DNA from: Platerodrilus igneus
Lineage: Eukaryota > Arthropoda > Insecta > Coleoptera > Lycidae
Assembly: GCA_036346225.1 (NCBI GenBank)
Contig: JARFIW010001452.1
Span: 930,001 to 994,000, forward strand
DNA: 64,000 bases
Direction: 5' to 3'
The notes below the pieces were generated by a model. It was not told the origin of the DNA and ran no database searches. It was given only the letters and a program-made list of their open reading frames with translations. Of this stretch, positions 1 to 13,171 are shown piece by piece. Positions within the stretch are counted from its first letter, which is position 1, and each line of letters opens with the position of its first letter. The translations under genes were made by a program, and so were the position numbers.

Positions 1-575
1 GCTACATAGGAAACCAAATAACGCAAGATAGTAAAAGCGCTAAAGATATAAAACAAAGATTAGCGCAAGGTCATGCTACACGTAACAAGAAAAAGAAACT
101 ACTGTGTTCAAAGACAACAAACATAGAAACAAAGAAAAGATTGCTTAAAACATATGTGTGGAACACAACATTGTACGGCTGTGAAGCCTGAACAGTAGGA
201 GAAGCGGACAAGAAAAATGTAGGAGCCTTTGAAATGTGGTGCTACACACGTATGATGAAGATATCATAGACACAGTTGAGAACGAAGATGTATTAAAAAT
301 GGTAGGGAAAAAGAAATATGTGGAAAACGGTAAAAAATAGAAGAAATAGGATGATAGGTTACATACTACGGCATGAAGGAATAGTGCGGAATATATTAGA
401 AGCAGAGATAGGAAAAATGAGAGGTAGAGGTAGACCTAGATTAGACTACTGCACACAGATAGTGAAAGATGTAGGCTGTAGGAATTTCAGGGAAATGTAT
501 AGGCTAGCTCAAAATATAAATCAATGGAGGTACGCTTCCAACAAGTCCCAAGATGGATAAACTAATGACGAAAAA
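1..575 (+). mobile_element. LINE 3' fragment (APE-type non-LTR), cut by window edge
   Basis: This is the C-terminal part of a non-LTR retrotransposon endonuclease/reverse transcriptase. It starts in the post-RT motif CYxGNQITQ and runs through ETKKRLLKTYVWNT and the C-terminal RGRPRLDYCTQIVKDVG block (about 426-477), ending near a short TAATGA tract. The frame is broken by stops near 190 and 268. It matches the 3' ends of the copies at 3500-6774, 38033-40160 and 55555-58806, so it is the same family. The 5' part lies outside the window. Strand and family are clear; the exact 3' end is approximate. Confidence 0.8.
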
Positions 576-689
576 AGTAACTGTACTTAAACATGATGAT
601 TATTATAAGCAACTACAGGTATTGGCTAGGCAATATTTTCGACTAATGTTAATTGAGTGTAAGGATTTACTTAGCACACAACCGTACTG

Positions 690-1207
690 CATTTAATAAG
701 AAAAAGCAACTGTATGTTCAAAGACAACAAACATATAAACAAGAAAAATATTATTGAAAATATATGTATTGAGCACAGCAGTGTACGGCTGTGAAACGTG
801 GACAGTAAGACCAGTGGTCAGGAAAAAGGTAGAAAAGCGTTTGAAATGTGTTTCTACAGACGTACGATAAAAGATATCATGGACAGACAAAGTTAAAAAC
901 AAAGAGATTTCCAGAAATGGTATGGGAAGAAAGAAATATGTGGAAAACAATAAAAGACAAGAAAGATATGATGATGTGTAACATACTAACGCCTGAGGAA
1001 ATAGTGCGTAATATATTATAAGAAGCAGAGAAATGAAAACGAGAGGAAGAGGTAGACCCAGATTTGACTATTACACACAGATAGTAAAAGATGTGGGATG
1101 TGGGATGTGGAAATTTTAAGAAAATGTGTAGGCTAGCTCGGAATAGAAAACAATGGAGGTACGTGTCCAACCAGTTCTAGGACAGACCTAATGATGATGA
1201 ATGATGA
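690..1207 (+). mobile_element. LINE 3' fragment, second 5'-truncated copy
   Basis: A second truncated 3' end of the same LINE family lies in the same orientation only about 115 bases after the first. It begins at the AATAAGAAAAAGCAACTG segment and ends in a GATGATGAATGATGATGG tract (about 1189-1207), the simple-repeat 3' end typical of this family. Frameshifts and stops are scattered throughout. Two adjacent copies cut at different 5' points fit two independent 5'-truncated insertions, or one element broken by rearrangement. Confidence 0.75.
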
Positions 1208-3499
1208 TGGATAATTTTTGTAACTTCATCATATTCGGAATAGGAACATTTACAATCCAATTGCTATTTACAAAGAAAATAATTTACAGTTTAGAACACA
1301 ACACGTTTTCACATGGGCCATCGTCGCGAACGTTATGATTAACAAATGAATAATTAATTTGACAGTAAAAAGCAAACGCGGAAACAAATTCTGGAATAAT
1401 TGCAAAACATGGAACACGACCACAACAAAACAAATACTGCAAAAATGATGATGAATTTTGAGAATGACAAGAAAAATGTGTTAGTAGTGCCATCCGACGG
1501 GTGCGATCTGTACTTAACTTATGTAAACTCTCAAGGTAGTCTAGCTTTTTTATTTGTGTATGTTCTCTGGTCATTATTGGTAACCACAACGGACAGCTGC
1601 GCGAACGAGTTTATGCAAAACAAATGTTGCTTGAATTAAAACCATAACTCAAATTAACATTGTTTCAGGGTAGACAAAACGTTCGCTCTAAGAGTTGCTT
1701 GAATAATGCTTGGAATGTTCGGTCACAATCAACAACAAAAATCCATGGCTGTTGCTCAACTATGGAAACTCATTTACAATCTGTTAGTAAACCTGTTCAA
1801 AGCTCCATAAACACGATGAGCTTCCTCTACACAAGTCTACAATAGAATCAGCTGCTAGACGTGACGTCATCGTCGGTCGATAAACCGTGCGTCGTTTAGC
1901 GACATAAATAATGACACCACACAACTGTTATATAACACGAACCTTCGTAACAGAAAAAAATATGCTTATTTATTTAATTGCTGAAAATATTTCATGGGTA
2001 ACAGGGGATGTTACGAAAACGCGTCGCGTACTTACGTGGCGTCGTTTACTATAAAGTAATTAAACTGACCTAGACAATAAAGTCGCTGGCTTTAAAAATG
2101 TTGAATGAAGAGCTATTAATTATTATTACACGTCTATAAAATACTTTATAAATAGAAATAATTTTGTTTATAGCACTAAAATCGCGGTTTTTATTACTTG
2201 TTAGGGAATTGTTACTAGATCATTGAATCTCAACGAGCAGCACAAGAATATTTTGCATTTAATATCATCATTTATGCAAACGTGCGTTCTAAAACAGTTG
2301 TGTCAGACAGGGAAAGTGAATGCATACACTCGAATAAAAACAATCGCCTCAATTTATTTTCCATGTGTATAAGATAGTAGTCAAGTGAGTGCGGAAGTTT
2401 GTAAAGAGAAAAAAGGTCAGATACAACCTTTTTATCTTGAGTCATCGTCTGTTGACCCCATTTACGCGAATGTGTGTGTGTATGAGGGTTTCGGCGCTTC
2501 GACCCTTTTAAAGCAGGTTTAAGTTGGGCCAGACACATGCTATTTATGCTGTGTTTAATACAGCACACGCCATCTCGTGGATATAGTCACGCATTATACT
2601 TTAAATTGGCGTACTCAATGCTAATGAGCTGAATTTAAGTTACATAATTAAAATGCTGAATGACGTTGAGGTTATATTAATGTAGAGTTCTACCCATGAA
2701 CTTATGAAAAGTTTCGAAAACTGGAATATCTGTAACTAGCAGCATATGAAGCTTTAGCGTCAGAAAAATTGTTGGATATGATATTACAGAAAATCGGGCA
2801 TTAATTATTTTACTACATTCATTTTCTACTTATTGGAATTTCTTGACTAAAGATACTTTTGACAACTAATAACAATTATTTTAGCACAATAGATAAAAAT
2901 GTGCAATTTTCATGGTTCGTCTATGTAAAGCTGTTTTAAAACGGTAACGCAAAATATTAACTAAAGGAGACCAACGAATAATATATACGTTGTTGCTATA
3001 TTAGGTCGTCTTGAAAAATAGAAAAAAAATAGATAAAGAATTCGCTCATAAATTTAGAAAAACGTAGATGACTGACTCCAAGTTGTTTTAAAAGCAAAAA
3101 CAAGGAGTCTGTCTACATTAACTTTTAAACTAGTACGATTTTAATTACAACCGACTGTCATCATTTTAGAAAAATGTACACCACAACTAATAAAGTTTCT
3201 AGCAAATTCACATATGCAGAACTTGGAAACAGGAAAAAGTGCATAACAAGCAAGGCCCACTTGATTTTCATTTGACCGTTTAGATTAAAACGTCCAATTC
3301 AAATGAAAGCATGGAATAAACGTCTTACATTTAGGTATTCCAATTCTGAACGGACTTGCGGCTTGAAGAAATTCTAGAATACAAGAACGGGTAGAGTGCC
3401 TTACGTGTTTCAGTGAACTAGAATCGAACTATAGCTTTAACCAAATTAGTGGGATATTTAGTGAGGAAACAGGCTAAGACATGATCCCGAAAGAAGGCA
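1208..3499. other. Intergenic/intronic DNA with no recognised gene
   Basis: This is AT-rich sequence inside the inferred Abd-B intron. Short open frames near 1284-1640 exist on both strands, but they overlap each other, lack recognisable motifs and cannot be supported as genes. I see no tRNA, SINE or transposase similarity here. Confidence 0.5.
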
Positions 3500-6400
3500 C
3501 CAGCTCTTTTGGTACTTAGAGTGGCAGAGATCATAGGGTTCGGTGTGGCATTCTAAGACACACTATCGCCATGGGAAACCACCACATTACCTCCCAAGTA
3601 CACAGCGTACCAAAAACGTTTTCAAAAATGATGGCATCCTCTGAGGTACAAGATTCCGGAATGAAAATAGTCCTCCATTGACATTTCCGAGAGGGGCCAC
3701 GTAGGAGGTTGTATTCGGCAAGTCCAATAGGAAGATAAAGAACCAAAAACATCTTGTGAGTCGGAGCGGGAACTGTTAAAAGCATGCGGCTCCGCATTTT
3801 AGTTGGTTCACATTTGACTACTAAGTCCAAGGTCCAACGTTCGAATTCCGACATGAACCGCTAGGAAAATGTTAAGCAAGCATTTATCACAAAATACACC
3901 CCGTTCGGATGAGAAAAAATATATAGGTCCCGCGTGTGAGGGTTATCATGCTCGTTAAAGATCACTACCTTACTTGAAATAGCAAGAGTTCGGCAAAATT
4001 CAAAATTTCCGGGTAAAATAACCGCTTCCTGACCACTGTGGTAGCTTCAGGTGTAGCATCAGAAGATCAAATGTAGGGAATGTTAGAAGCATGAAGCAAG
4101 TAGGTAAACTAAAGAATTAGAAAATTGGAACCGATAGCTTAGCATTAGATATAGTAAAGATTAGCGAAGTTCGGTGGTCAGAGGCGGAGGGTTTTTGAAG
4201 CGGAGACTTTAGGGTAATTCTTAGAAGAAGGAGATTCGGATGTAAGGATAGTTATACGGAAAAGATAGAAAAATACTTACAAAAGAACGTATGAGTACAG
4301 CTAGATTAGAAGAATCTAAACTTGTAAACACGATAATAATACAATTTACATGCACATCTCTAGCTGCAGTGCGGAAGAGGTAGAAACGATCTACAAAGAT
4401 ATTGAAGACACACTAAGATTCGTAAAAGGGCATGCAAATTTAAAAACTATGTGAGATTTTAATGCAATGATAGGTGAAGGTAGGCAAACAGCGGTAGTAG
4501 ATTTATTTGGATTAAGCACGACAAACTACAGGGGAAATAGGCGAGCAGAATTTTATGACAAAAACAATTTAATCATCACAAACACACTACTTCAACATCA
4601 TGCTAGAAGATGAAATATGTAGAAAATGCCAGGAGACAAAGAGATTTCGAATAGATTACATTCTTGTCAGACATCAGTTTAGGAATTAAAATAAAAGACC
4701 TTATAGAAGCTACCCAAAGGCAGATATACTAATTATAAAAGCTATGTATAAATTAAAAAATTGAAAGAATAGAATAGAAAAAAGCTCTTTAACATTTTAA
4801 AACCTAAAATATCAAGATACTTACAAAACGTTTAAAAAAAGGTCAAACGAATTGTTGAAAGACATCAGAAAAATTTCTTATACTAAAAAGATAGAAAGAT
4901 AATAGAATAATATTAAATCTAGTTCACATATTGCGACCAGAGATATTCTGAAGCATACATAAAACGAAAATGCGGAATCATATGCTACAGAAGATATTCT
5001 GAACTTAATTTAAGAAAGGTAAAAATAGAAACACAAACCAAACAAAGCAGGGAACTGACACACAAAGTTATAAAATGAGAAATTGTTCGCAAATGCAGGA
5101 AAACTAATGAAGAATGAATTGAGTGCAAAAAAGTACAAACTAAGATGAAAATTAGAAAGACAAACAAAGTATATAAATTAATTAGAATGGAATTTATATG
5201 CAAGACAGAAACTAGAGGTACGAGAGCATGAATCAGGTATTGATAAAGACAACTTGGGATATCTTATACATAAAGATAAGTTTAAACTACCATCAAAGAA
5301 TCTGAAAAATAATATGGCGCTGGGTATAGATAAAGTGCAAACAGAAACTCTAAAAACCCCTGGACAAACAGTAACAGAACGTCTCCTCCAACATGCCAGT
5401 TATATGTAAGAGACAGGTGAGAAACACAAGATTTCAAACGTAACACCATAGTCATATACAAACAAAGAGAGATGCAGATAAATGTGAAAATTTTCGAACA
5501 ATAAGTTCAACAGCACAAGGTATCAAGATTATTAATTAGAATTGCACAAAAAGGGATCAAAAACGGGCGAAAAAATAACGGAAGAAGATCAATTTGTGTT
5601 TAGACATAACAGGGACACGAAAAGCCATTTTAGTGTTAACGGTGATAATAAAAAAAAAACTTGAAAAACAAAAAAGAGTATACATTGGGTTTATAGATCT
5701 GGAAAAAAACATTCGGCAATGTAAAATGGGAAAAGATGATTGAAATACCCAGAAAGATACGAATAAGTTATAGGGATAGATGAATACTGCATACCTTATA
5801 CAAAGAAAAAAACTGCATTAATAGAATTAAAATGGAGACATACAGAAATAAACATTAGCAAAGGGGTGGAACAGGTATGTGCATTATCTTTATTAATTTT
5901 TAACTTGCATTTCTAGGATGCAATGAATGCTGTCAGATCCAGAACGGCATTTGGAATTATGACACATGAACAAACGATTAATAAGCTTAGATATACAGAT
6001 GGTATAGTGGTATTAGCATCTAACAACAAAGAGTTAGAAGCGATTCTTAATCAAATAATAACAGTACTACCAGAAAGGTGCAGCATCAAAATGAACAAAA
6101 ATAAAACTAAAGTATTAGTATGTAGAATAGGGAAAAAAAGGTCTGAAATCAGTATACAAATAGAAAACAAAGATTTGCAAGAGGTTATGAATTTTTGCTA
6201 CCTGGGAAGCCAAATAACGCAAAATGAGAAAAATGCAAAAGATATAATACAAAGATTAATACAAGGCCCCGCTGCATCAACAAGAAAAAGCAACTACTAT
6301 GTTGGAAAACAACAAACAGTGAACAAAGAAAAGATTACTGAAAGCGTATGTGTGGAGCACAGCACTGTACGGCTGTGAAACGTGTACAGTAGAAGAGGTG

Positions 6401-6774
6401 GATAGAAAAAAATATAGAAAAAGCCTTTGAAATATGGTGCTATAGACATATATGGAAGATGTCATAGAACAAGGTTAAAAATTAATAGTTACTAGAAATG
6501 GTAGGGCAGAATGAAATATGTCGAAAACAATACAAAATAGAAAAGATAAGGTATTAGGACACGTACTAAAGAACAAGGGAATACTGCAAGGTATGTTAGA
6601 AACAGAAAAGAAAAGAAAAAGGTAGAGGTAGACCTAAATTAGACTATTGCACAAAGATAGTGGAAAATTTGGCTGTGTAAATTTTATGGAAATGTCTAAG
6701 TTAGCTAAGAATGGTAAATAACGGAGGTAAACATCCAACCAGTTCCAAGTCTAAAACTCAATGATGATGATAAT
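3500..6774 (+). mobile_element. LINE, near full-length decayed copy A
   Basis: This is a near full-length copy of the APE-type LINE. Its 5' boundary is inferred because homology to the copy at 55555 begins at the shared GGTACTTAGAGTGGCAGAG. Visible in order are: a 5' region of about 290 bases; a SINE insertion (3787-4075); endonuclease signatures (ISEVRWSEA near 4160, a FNAMIGEGRQ-like block near 4459, IDYILVRHQF near 4650); a linker; RT blocks (FIDLEKN near 5690, KGVEQVCALSLL near 5860); and the catalytic box, here YTDGIVVLAS near 5993, in which the usual ADD is lost. The C-terminal CYLGSQITQ block is near 6197 and the 3' end is a GATGATGATAA tract near 6762. Many stops and frameshifts make it inactive. 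Confidence 0.85.
3787..4075 (+). mobile_element. tRNA-derived SINE inserted in LINE copy A
   Basis: A SINE reads 5'-3' on this strand: tRNA-like head with a B box (GTTCGAATTCC near 3840), the shared central block with CTCGTTAAAGATC (near 3951), then a tail ending in GATCAAATGTA. It is flanked by an imperfect duplication of about 18 bases of LINE sequence (3768-3786 and 4076-4093, core TGTTARAAGCATG). The LINE copy at 55555 has no insertion at this point, which confirms the boundaries. This copy is more diverged than those near 15 kb and 33 kb, so it is probably older. Confidence 0.85.
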
Positions 6775-8219
6775 TTATGTACTCATACAAAATATACGCA
6801 TACTCGCACTGACACGTATATAAACATTCAACTTTTCATTGGCGAAAATATGTAATCGATTCAAATCCTATTCACAAGTCGATTTTTTCTAATTAAAATC
6901 ACAAATTTGATTTAAAGCGCTACTTCTAATAACGGTACACCTGTGCAATAACCTACAAATTAACATTTGTATCAGATAAAGTTATTTACTAAGCGGTGAT
7001 GTTCTTTTCTAATATTAATAAGTTAAATACTAATTGTTTAGATTAGTATATACATCGGAATTATTTTTCAAATTCAAAAAGCTTTCTAAGGTTGTAGGTT
7101 TTCTAAATTATTGAATAATAAATTAATCGTTAACCTACATCTTCAACCCTAAGCCTTCAAAAATGACCTCGGCTGATGGCTGATAAATAATGCTAACGTC
7201 GATTAATAATAAGACGTCTTATCCTCTAAATTACCCCAGTGTCCTGACCTTATTCAAATTGCTTCCAAACACTTGTATAACTGGTTATTGATCCCCAACT
7301 GAGCTGCACCTCATATACTGCGGCTCTGTTTGAAAAACCATTTACTCGTCGCATTTAAATGCAGTATACCTTTTGTAGTTGATATTTCAATGAAGTTATA
7401 TTACTTGGTTGTCCATCAATATATGTGTGGCAGTCGCAGATTATCCTTGTACGCGGTTACCAAAACAATTGTTGTACTCAGTAAGCAAAAATACTGCCGT
7501 GCATAGTAAATAAAGAAGACCCTGTACTAAAAAAATCAATCTGTATATATCATTACATCTCTGGTTATAGTCAACGGGATCAAGGTTAATTAAGCTTCAA
7601 CATTTTCAAAATCTTAAAATGCGCACACTACACCCTCCAAACCTTTAATTTATTCACTTTCATATCTCTGTATTGCAAAAATAAACGTGCATGTTATACT
7701 GAACACCATTCATTAATCAAATAATAATCTCGTCGTATCCCCCATGCGCATTATCTTTAAGGGTAGTCATGTGTAATTCGATTTCCTGCACAGTCAAACG
7801 CACTGGGACACAAGAGAAATTTGTAAAAGAGGTTTGGGCGAATGAAGGGCCGGATTCGTTCCGTGCTAAAATTTCCTCTGCCCAGCCGAACATTTTAATA
7901 ATTATTTAATTTAAATAAAAATAATAAGTGAATTTTCAGTGCCTTTACGATGAGGCCCTGTCAAAATGTAAATTCAACAAGAAAGCAGTTACAAATTTGT
8001 CTATACATATTATTTATGATGATTGACACTTACTTGGACTCTGGCATAAATAAAGCCACAAACAATTTTGAAAATATGACGGCAATATGCTTATTTTGGA
8101 GTTCAGGCATAATTTTAAAAAAGTCCAGTTATTGTTTTTATAAATAAAACAACTCTTTAATTGACCAGCGATCAAACTTTCATATCAGTGTGGTCCGTTA
8201 GCTAAAAATTAGGTCACCT
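6775..8219. other. AT-rich DNA, nothing recognised
   Basis: No coding, RNA or mobile-element signal could be supported. Short frames such as the one near 7950-8147 show no motif and have intron-like composition. Confidence 0.45.
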
Positions 8220-8494
8220 CTGTTATATAAATTATCTTAGTGTTTAGGTTTTCCCTAACATTTTTGCATCTATGTCGATCCGCTCGGCACAATGACGTTT
8301 CATTTAGAAATCAGCGTCAGACATTACACCAAACAAGTCAAAAGTCTATTATATAGTACTTTAAAAAATTATATATTATTTCTTTTACAGGAATATGATG
8401 TCGTATACTGCTTGGAAACTTAATATTATTGAACAAACTTGACAGTTTCGAACGCTTTAGTGAATACAAATAAACTTATAAAATTGACTTGAAA
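8220..8494. repeat. Direct repeat, copy 1 (partner at 10417)
   Basis: About 235 bases starting CTGTTATATAAATTATC are almost identical to 10417-10640, in the same orientation. Similarity fades through the last 40 or so bases, where small indels appear. The mariner at 8935-10224 lies between the two copies but does not touch them. No terminal repeats or coding content are visible, so the class is unknown. Confidence 0.85.
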
Positions 8495-8934
8495 CACGCT
8501 TTACAATAAAAATCGTAATAATGTGTTAGTAGGAAGCCTGTTTGCAAACCAACATTCGAAAATATAGTGACCACAGAACAACAGAGCAAAAGCGATTTTC
8601 AATTATATTTAAATAGCAACATTCAGGGAATTCTTGACTATCCAACGCATGACCACATAAGAAACCAGAACGTATAATATATTAAATGCGGGCTCGTAAG
8701 TTAAATAAAAAGACCAGCAAAGTTGGTTGCCTAACTATCCTATTTCAAACTTGAAATAATGAAAGTGTAGCAAACCCGTATATTCAAGTAAATAGAAACT
8801 GAAACGGTTTTTAAATCAAGCCTGCAGTAAAATTTACAAGTGCGAAATGCAACGTACATTGACGACGCCAATTAGAACATTGTGGGTGCTGTAAAGGATT
8901 TATTACTTTCTCAACCACTACGATTTCTAAACTA

Positions 8935-10224
8935 CGAGGGTGGTTTGAAAAGTTAGCAAAATGGAGCACAGACGGCAGCATCAGTTCGAATAAAATAAAT
9001 GCAATTGATGCATCCAACTATTTAGTGCGCAGATGTTAAATTTGACATTCTGTTAAGTAGTATTAATTCGGTGCTATATGAAAGTAAAGTTAGTATTATG
9101 AGTTTTTCTAAATCGATAAAACTGAAACGCGCGCTGTTATCAAAAATTTTGTAAAAAAGGGTTGGAAAGCAATAGAAATACATAAAGATATGTAGGATAC
9201 ATTAGGAGACTCCGCTCCATCTTTTACAACTGTGCACAAGTGGGTGACAGAATTTAAATGTGGTCGTGAAAGCCTAGAGGATGATCCGCGCAGGGAACGA
9301 CCAAAAACTGCCACCACGCTTGAAATCGTCCAAAAATATGATATGGTTACGCAGGATCGTCGATTAAAGGTCTCCGAAATTGCTAAGGATGCAGGTATCG
9401 CAGATGAAAGAGCATTTCATATCTTAACTACGGAATTCGGTATAAAAAAGCTTTCGGCAAGATGGGTGCCGCGCATATTGACAATTGATCAAAACCTTCA
9501 GAGAAAGAGAATTTGCCAACAGAGTTTAGACCGTTTTAACTCTAATAACACCGATTTCGTCCAACGATTTGTTACGACAGATGAAACTTGGGTTCACTAT
9601 TGTACCCCTGTAACCAAGCAACAATTTAAACAATGGAGACGTAGGGGTTCTCCACCACCAAAGAAAGCAATGTCCGTGAAGTCGGCTGGAAAAGTTATGG
9701 CATCCGTTTATTGCGATGCTAAAGGTGCCCTACTTATTGACTCTCTTCCCAAGGGCCAAACAATAAACGGAAAATATTACGCTAAACTTCTAGACCAACT
9801 GGATAAAAATGTTCGTGAAAAAATACCTACATTCCGTAAGAAGAAGATCATTTTCCATCAGGATAATGCACGTCCACACACAAATGCAGTAGCAATGCAA
9901 AAATTGAATGATCTGAAGTACGATCTGTTGCAACATCCACCTTATTCGCCTGATTTGGCTCTTTCTGACTTCCACCTAATTCCACGACTAAAAGTTTTCC
10001 TTGGGGGAAAACGAATTTTCACGGACGAAGAAGTAAACGCAGCTGTCGACGACTATTTTGGAGGCCTTCAAGAATCGCACTTTCGTGATGGCATAATGGG
10101 TTTGGAACATCGCTGGATGAAGTGTATTCAACTTGACGGAGATTATGTTGAAAAATAAACTATTTTTTAAAAACAAATTTTTTCATTTTCCCCTTCGCTT
10201 TGTGAACTTTTCAAATCACCCTTG
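8935..10224 (+). mobile_element. mariner element with both terminal repeats
   Basis: Terminal inverted repeats are visible: CGAGGGTGGTTTGAAAAGTT at the left end and the complement of AACTTTTCAAATCACCCTTG at the right end, about 18 of 20 matching. TA dinucleotides flank both ends (8933-8934 and 10225-10226), the expected mariner target duplication. The length of about 1290 bases is normal for a complete mariner. The single internal gene is described separately. Confidence 0.93.
9098..10158 (+). pseudogene. mariner transposase, inactivated
   Basis: This is a cut-and-paste transposase of the mariner family (DD34D). After a start near 9098 the frame shifts by one base close to 9111, then continues as TRAVIKNFVKKGWKA. 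An in-frame TAG at 9193-9195 replaces what is usually a glutamine codon. From 9196 the frame is open for about 320 residues to the TAA at 10156. Visible motifs are the helix-turn-helix with WVTEFKCGRESLEDDPR, TTDETWVHY (first catalytic D), HQDNARPHT (second D) and YSPDLALSDFHL (third D; the usual P is L). Only two inactivating lesions suggest a fairly young loss. The frame ends 66 bases before the element end. Confidence 0.93.
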
Positions 10225-10416
10225 TATATCGTTACACTTGTCACAGTTCTTGTAATCGCCAAGTTTTGTTGAGGATCACACAATTGGGAACTGTATTAAC
10301 TACACGAACTGGTTAGTGTACGCATTGAGTGCTCCAGGGATTCATATCGTAATACGTGTCCCGATTCGAAAGTTATACGTTCCGCTACCTATCCTATACC
10401 TATACTAGCACCCTCG

Positions 10417-10674
10417 CTGTTATATAAATTATCTTAGTGTTTAGGTTTTCCCTAACATTTCTGCATCTATGTCGATCCGCTCGGCACAATGACGTTTCAT
10501 TTAGAAATCAGCGTCAGACATTACACCAAACAAGTCAAAAGTCTATTATATAGTACTTTAAAAAATTATATATTATTTCTTTTACAGGAATATGATGTCG
10601 CATACTGCTTGGAAACTTAATATTATTGAACAAACTCAACAGTTTTAGTGAATGCAAATAAATTTGTAGAATTG
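10417..10674. repeat. Direct repeat, copy 2 (partner at 8220)
   Basis: This is the same-strand copy of 8220-8494, differing at only a few positions over the first 220 bases. Its 3' part carries a small deletion relative to copy 1 (around CAACAGTTTTAGTGAATG). It starts about 190 bases beyond the mariner right end. Confidence 0.85.
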
Positions 10675-12755
10675 ACTTATAGTATTTAATCGGAAAGTAA
10701 TTAATTAGAAAAATTTTGTTCTCATTTAGCGCTTTGAGTATTGTAAACCTGATTAATTATGAAATGTTTAATTAGAATCAGGTTTTACATGGTTTGAAGT
10801 TGCATATTAAATGAAAACCATGGTAGTTATAGAAATTTCTATTATTAAAGTATGAAATATTGAAATCGCTTCGGCTATATTTGACAATTATCAGATTTGT
10901 ATGATAAAATTGGCCTAGATAACGCATGAAATTTATTGTTTAAGATGCATTTCCAATCATTTAATTAGTTTTGGTTACGAAAAATTATCGACAACATTTA
11001 ACTTCAATTAATTATAGCAATGGTGACTTTTAAAGTAGTTTGAGGTGTTTTAATACTATCTCTCGAGCTTAAAACCTACAATTAAAGGTCTTAATTATTA
11101 TTAATGGCTATTTACATAATTAACTTTGCCTCAATATGAAGCCAAAGATAGAATCTCAACCAAACCTTTCGATCATAAATTCAAACGATTTTCAGAAGAA
11201 CACTAATACGTTATCTCGATTTAGCATCACAAATATATACTCTATTGAATTTAAAAAAAATCACCGTTTGTTATTTTAAACAGATGTGCAAGATAATATA
11301 TTTTGTGATAATCATTAACAACACGATCGCAGTGTTCTTACCTGGGGTAACAAAAATAAGCTATAAATAAATAATTGAAATAAATAAAGAGAAAATAAAT
11401 ACCTTACCCACAAAATCACACATTCCTATACAAAAATGTCTAAAATATAACTGGAGAATCTTTCAACTCCAGTAGCATCCTTTCTTCATAAATTGTTACT
11501 AAGTTAGTGAGACCGTAAGGAATTTGCAATAAACACCAGAAATTTTTTCCCGGGAATTATTTAATTAGACAGAAACAGCTTAAAGCAGTAAGAACGAGGT
11601 TACTTACACATGGCGAACTATACAAACAACATTTTCTGTAACCACATTCCAGATAAAGTCTGATTTGTAGGTCCTTCGACGGCTTGGACTAAATTTGAAT
11701 AATTTCAAATTCTTAACTAATGACTAGATTTTTTATCTGATTAGCTGAAGGAGCTTTTATTCGTTCAATTGTATAGAACGTTTATTATATAAAAAATCAA
11801 GTTTTAAAACCACGCTAGAACTTGAACATGTTGTATTGAAAAAATAGGGGTGCAGATCAGCGTTACACTACTTAGTATTATATTTCTTTATACTATTTTG
11901 CATAGTATATGACCTAGTTGTTTCATTTTCAGGACTAAATATTTCTTGAAAATTTTTTTCCGTTTTTGTTTATCCACAAGACAATTATTTCAGTTTTCTA
12001 TAAACAAAGACTTTGTTTACTTTTGCTTAAGGTCATCGACCTGTGAGATGAGTTGCACATTATCTGAACTAGATATGATTTTCCAGAAATTGAAGTTAGC
12101 AGAAAAATCTTGGAATAGATTATTATCATTATAAATACATTTGTAAAAAAGTATACATTGTGGTATTTATATAGCCAACTATGTACCCTATGCCTTTGAA
12201 AAAATAATACCATGGATATCGACGAAATAATTAGGCCAGGAACAAAAGTTACAGTAAACGCTGTAACAGTTGATTTCTCTTACAAACTATCCAGTTGATA
12301 GTAAAATTGTCTGGGGTCATCATTTTCGCCATATGATTGACTGTTGCGTTTATGGAGAACATGCCGACATACATTTTCACCTTTTTTTCTTATTTTTTAA
12401 TATGTCGGAGAATGTGTCATAACTTAATCAATCAAATGCGTCAATGCGTTTAATGCATACGAGCTAAAAAAATTACCTACATATGGTTGAAAAAATGTAG
12501 GGTACTGATGATTTATTGCGGAATTCACAGCGAGGTCAGTTTTAACAGTAGTATGAAGTCATGTGTATCACTGTTAATCTTGAACCACATCTATTCATAA
12601 AAAAGCTTAGATATTCGTATTAGAAATGAGATAGTCATGCATTTCTTCCATTTTTAGGAACACACATATTGCAACCATTAGAACGTACTGCAAGTGATCT
12701 ATTGAAAATACTATAATTGATAAACCAAGAAAAATATATCACTACATAAGTTAAA
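10675..12755. other. AT-rich intronic DNA, nothing recognised
   Basis: Very AT-rich sequence without supported genes. The small open frames near 11946-12213 are on overlapping opposite strands and contain no known motif. Confidence 0.45.
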
Positions 12756-12877
12756 CAATGGTATCTCGATATACGAGTGTTTTGAGATACCCGCCGCCGA
12801 GCGAGCAATATTTTGCTTTGAGATGAGAGCAAGATTTGAGATACGAGGAATCGCACACTACACCGCTGCACACGACC

Positions 12878-13092
12878 TTACATGTGATTTTCCAATGCTC
12901 CACCCGAAGGTACTACATTGGCCAGGAAGCGAGTTTTTTTACCTGGAAAATTTGGAATTTTGCCGAAGCCTTGCTGTTCCAAGCAAGGCAGGGATCTTTA
13001 ACGTGCGTGACAACACTCACACACGGGACCTCCATTTTACCTCTCTTCCGAACGAGTGTGTATTTTTGTGAAAAATGCTCGCCTAACATTTT
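12878..13092 (-). mobile_element. 5'-truncated SINE inside the Tigger element
   Basis: A minus-strand SINE lacks its tRNA head and begins at the AAATGTTAGGCGAGCATTTT segment. It is bounded by a 13-base target duplication, GCTGCACACGACC (12865-12877) and GCTGCACACGGCC (13093-13105). Head loss at the 5' side with a preserved 3' tail is what target-primed reverse transcription gives. It carries the central GTCACGCACGTTAAAGATCC block. Confidence 0.9.
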
Positions 13093-13171
13093 GCTGCACA
13101 CGGCCCCAACATGCGGGCGCATATTGGTGTGTATGCAGCGTCTAACAGTTTTTCCCACCTCAAACTAGATA

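Noticed and set aside
1284..1639. Overlapping open frames of about 100 and 80 codons on opposite strands
   Set aside because: Neither shows a domain or splice context, and there is no way to choose between them.
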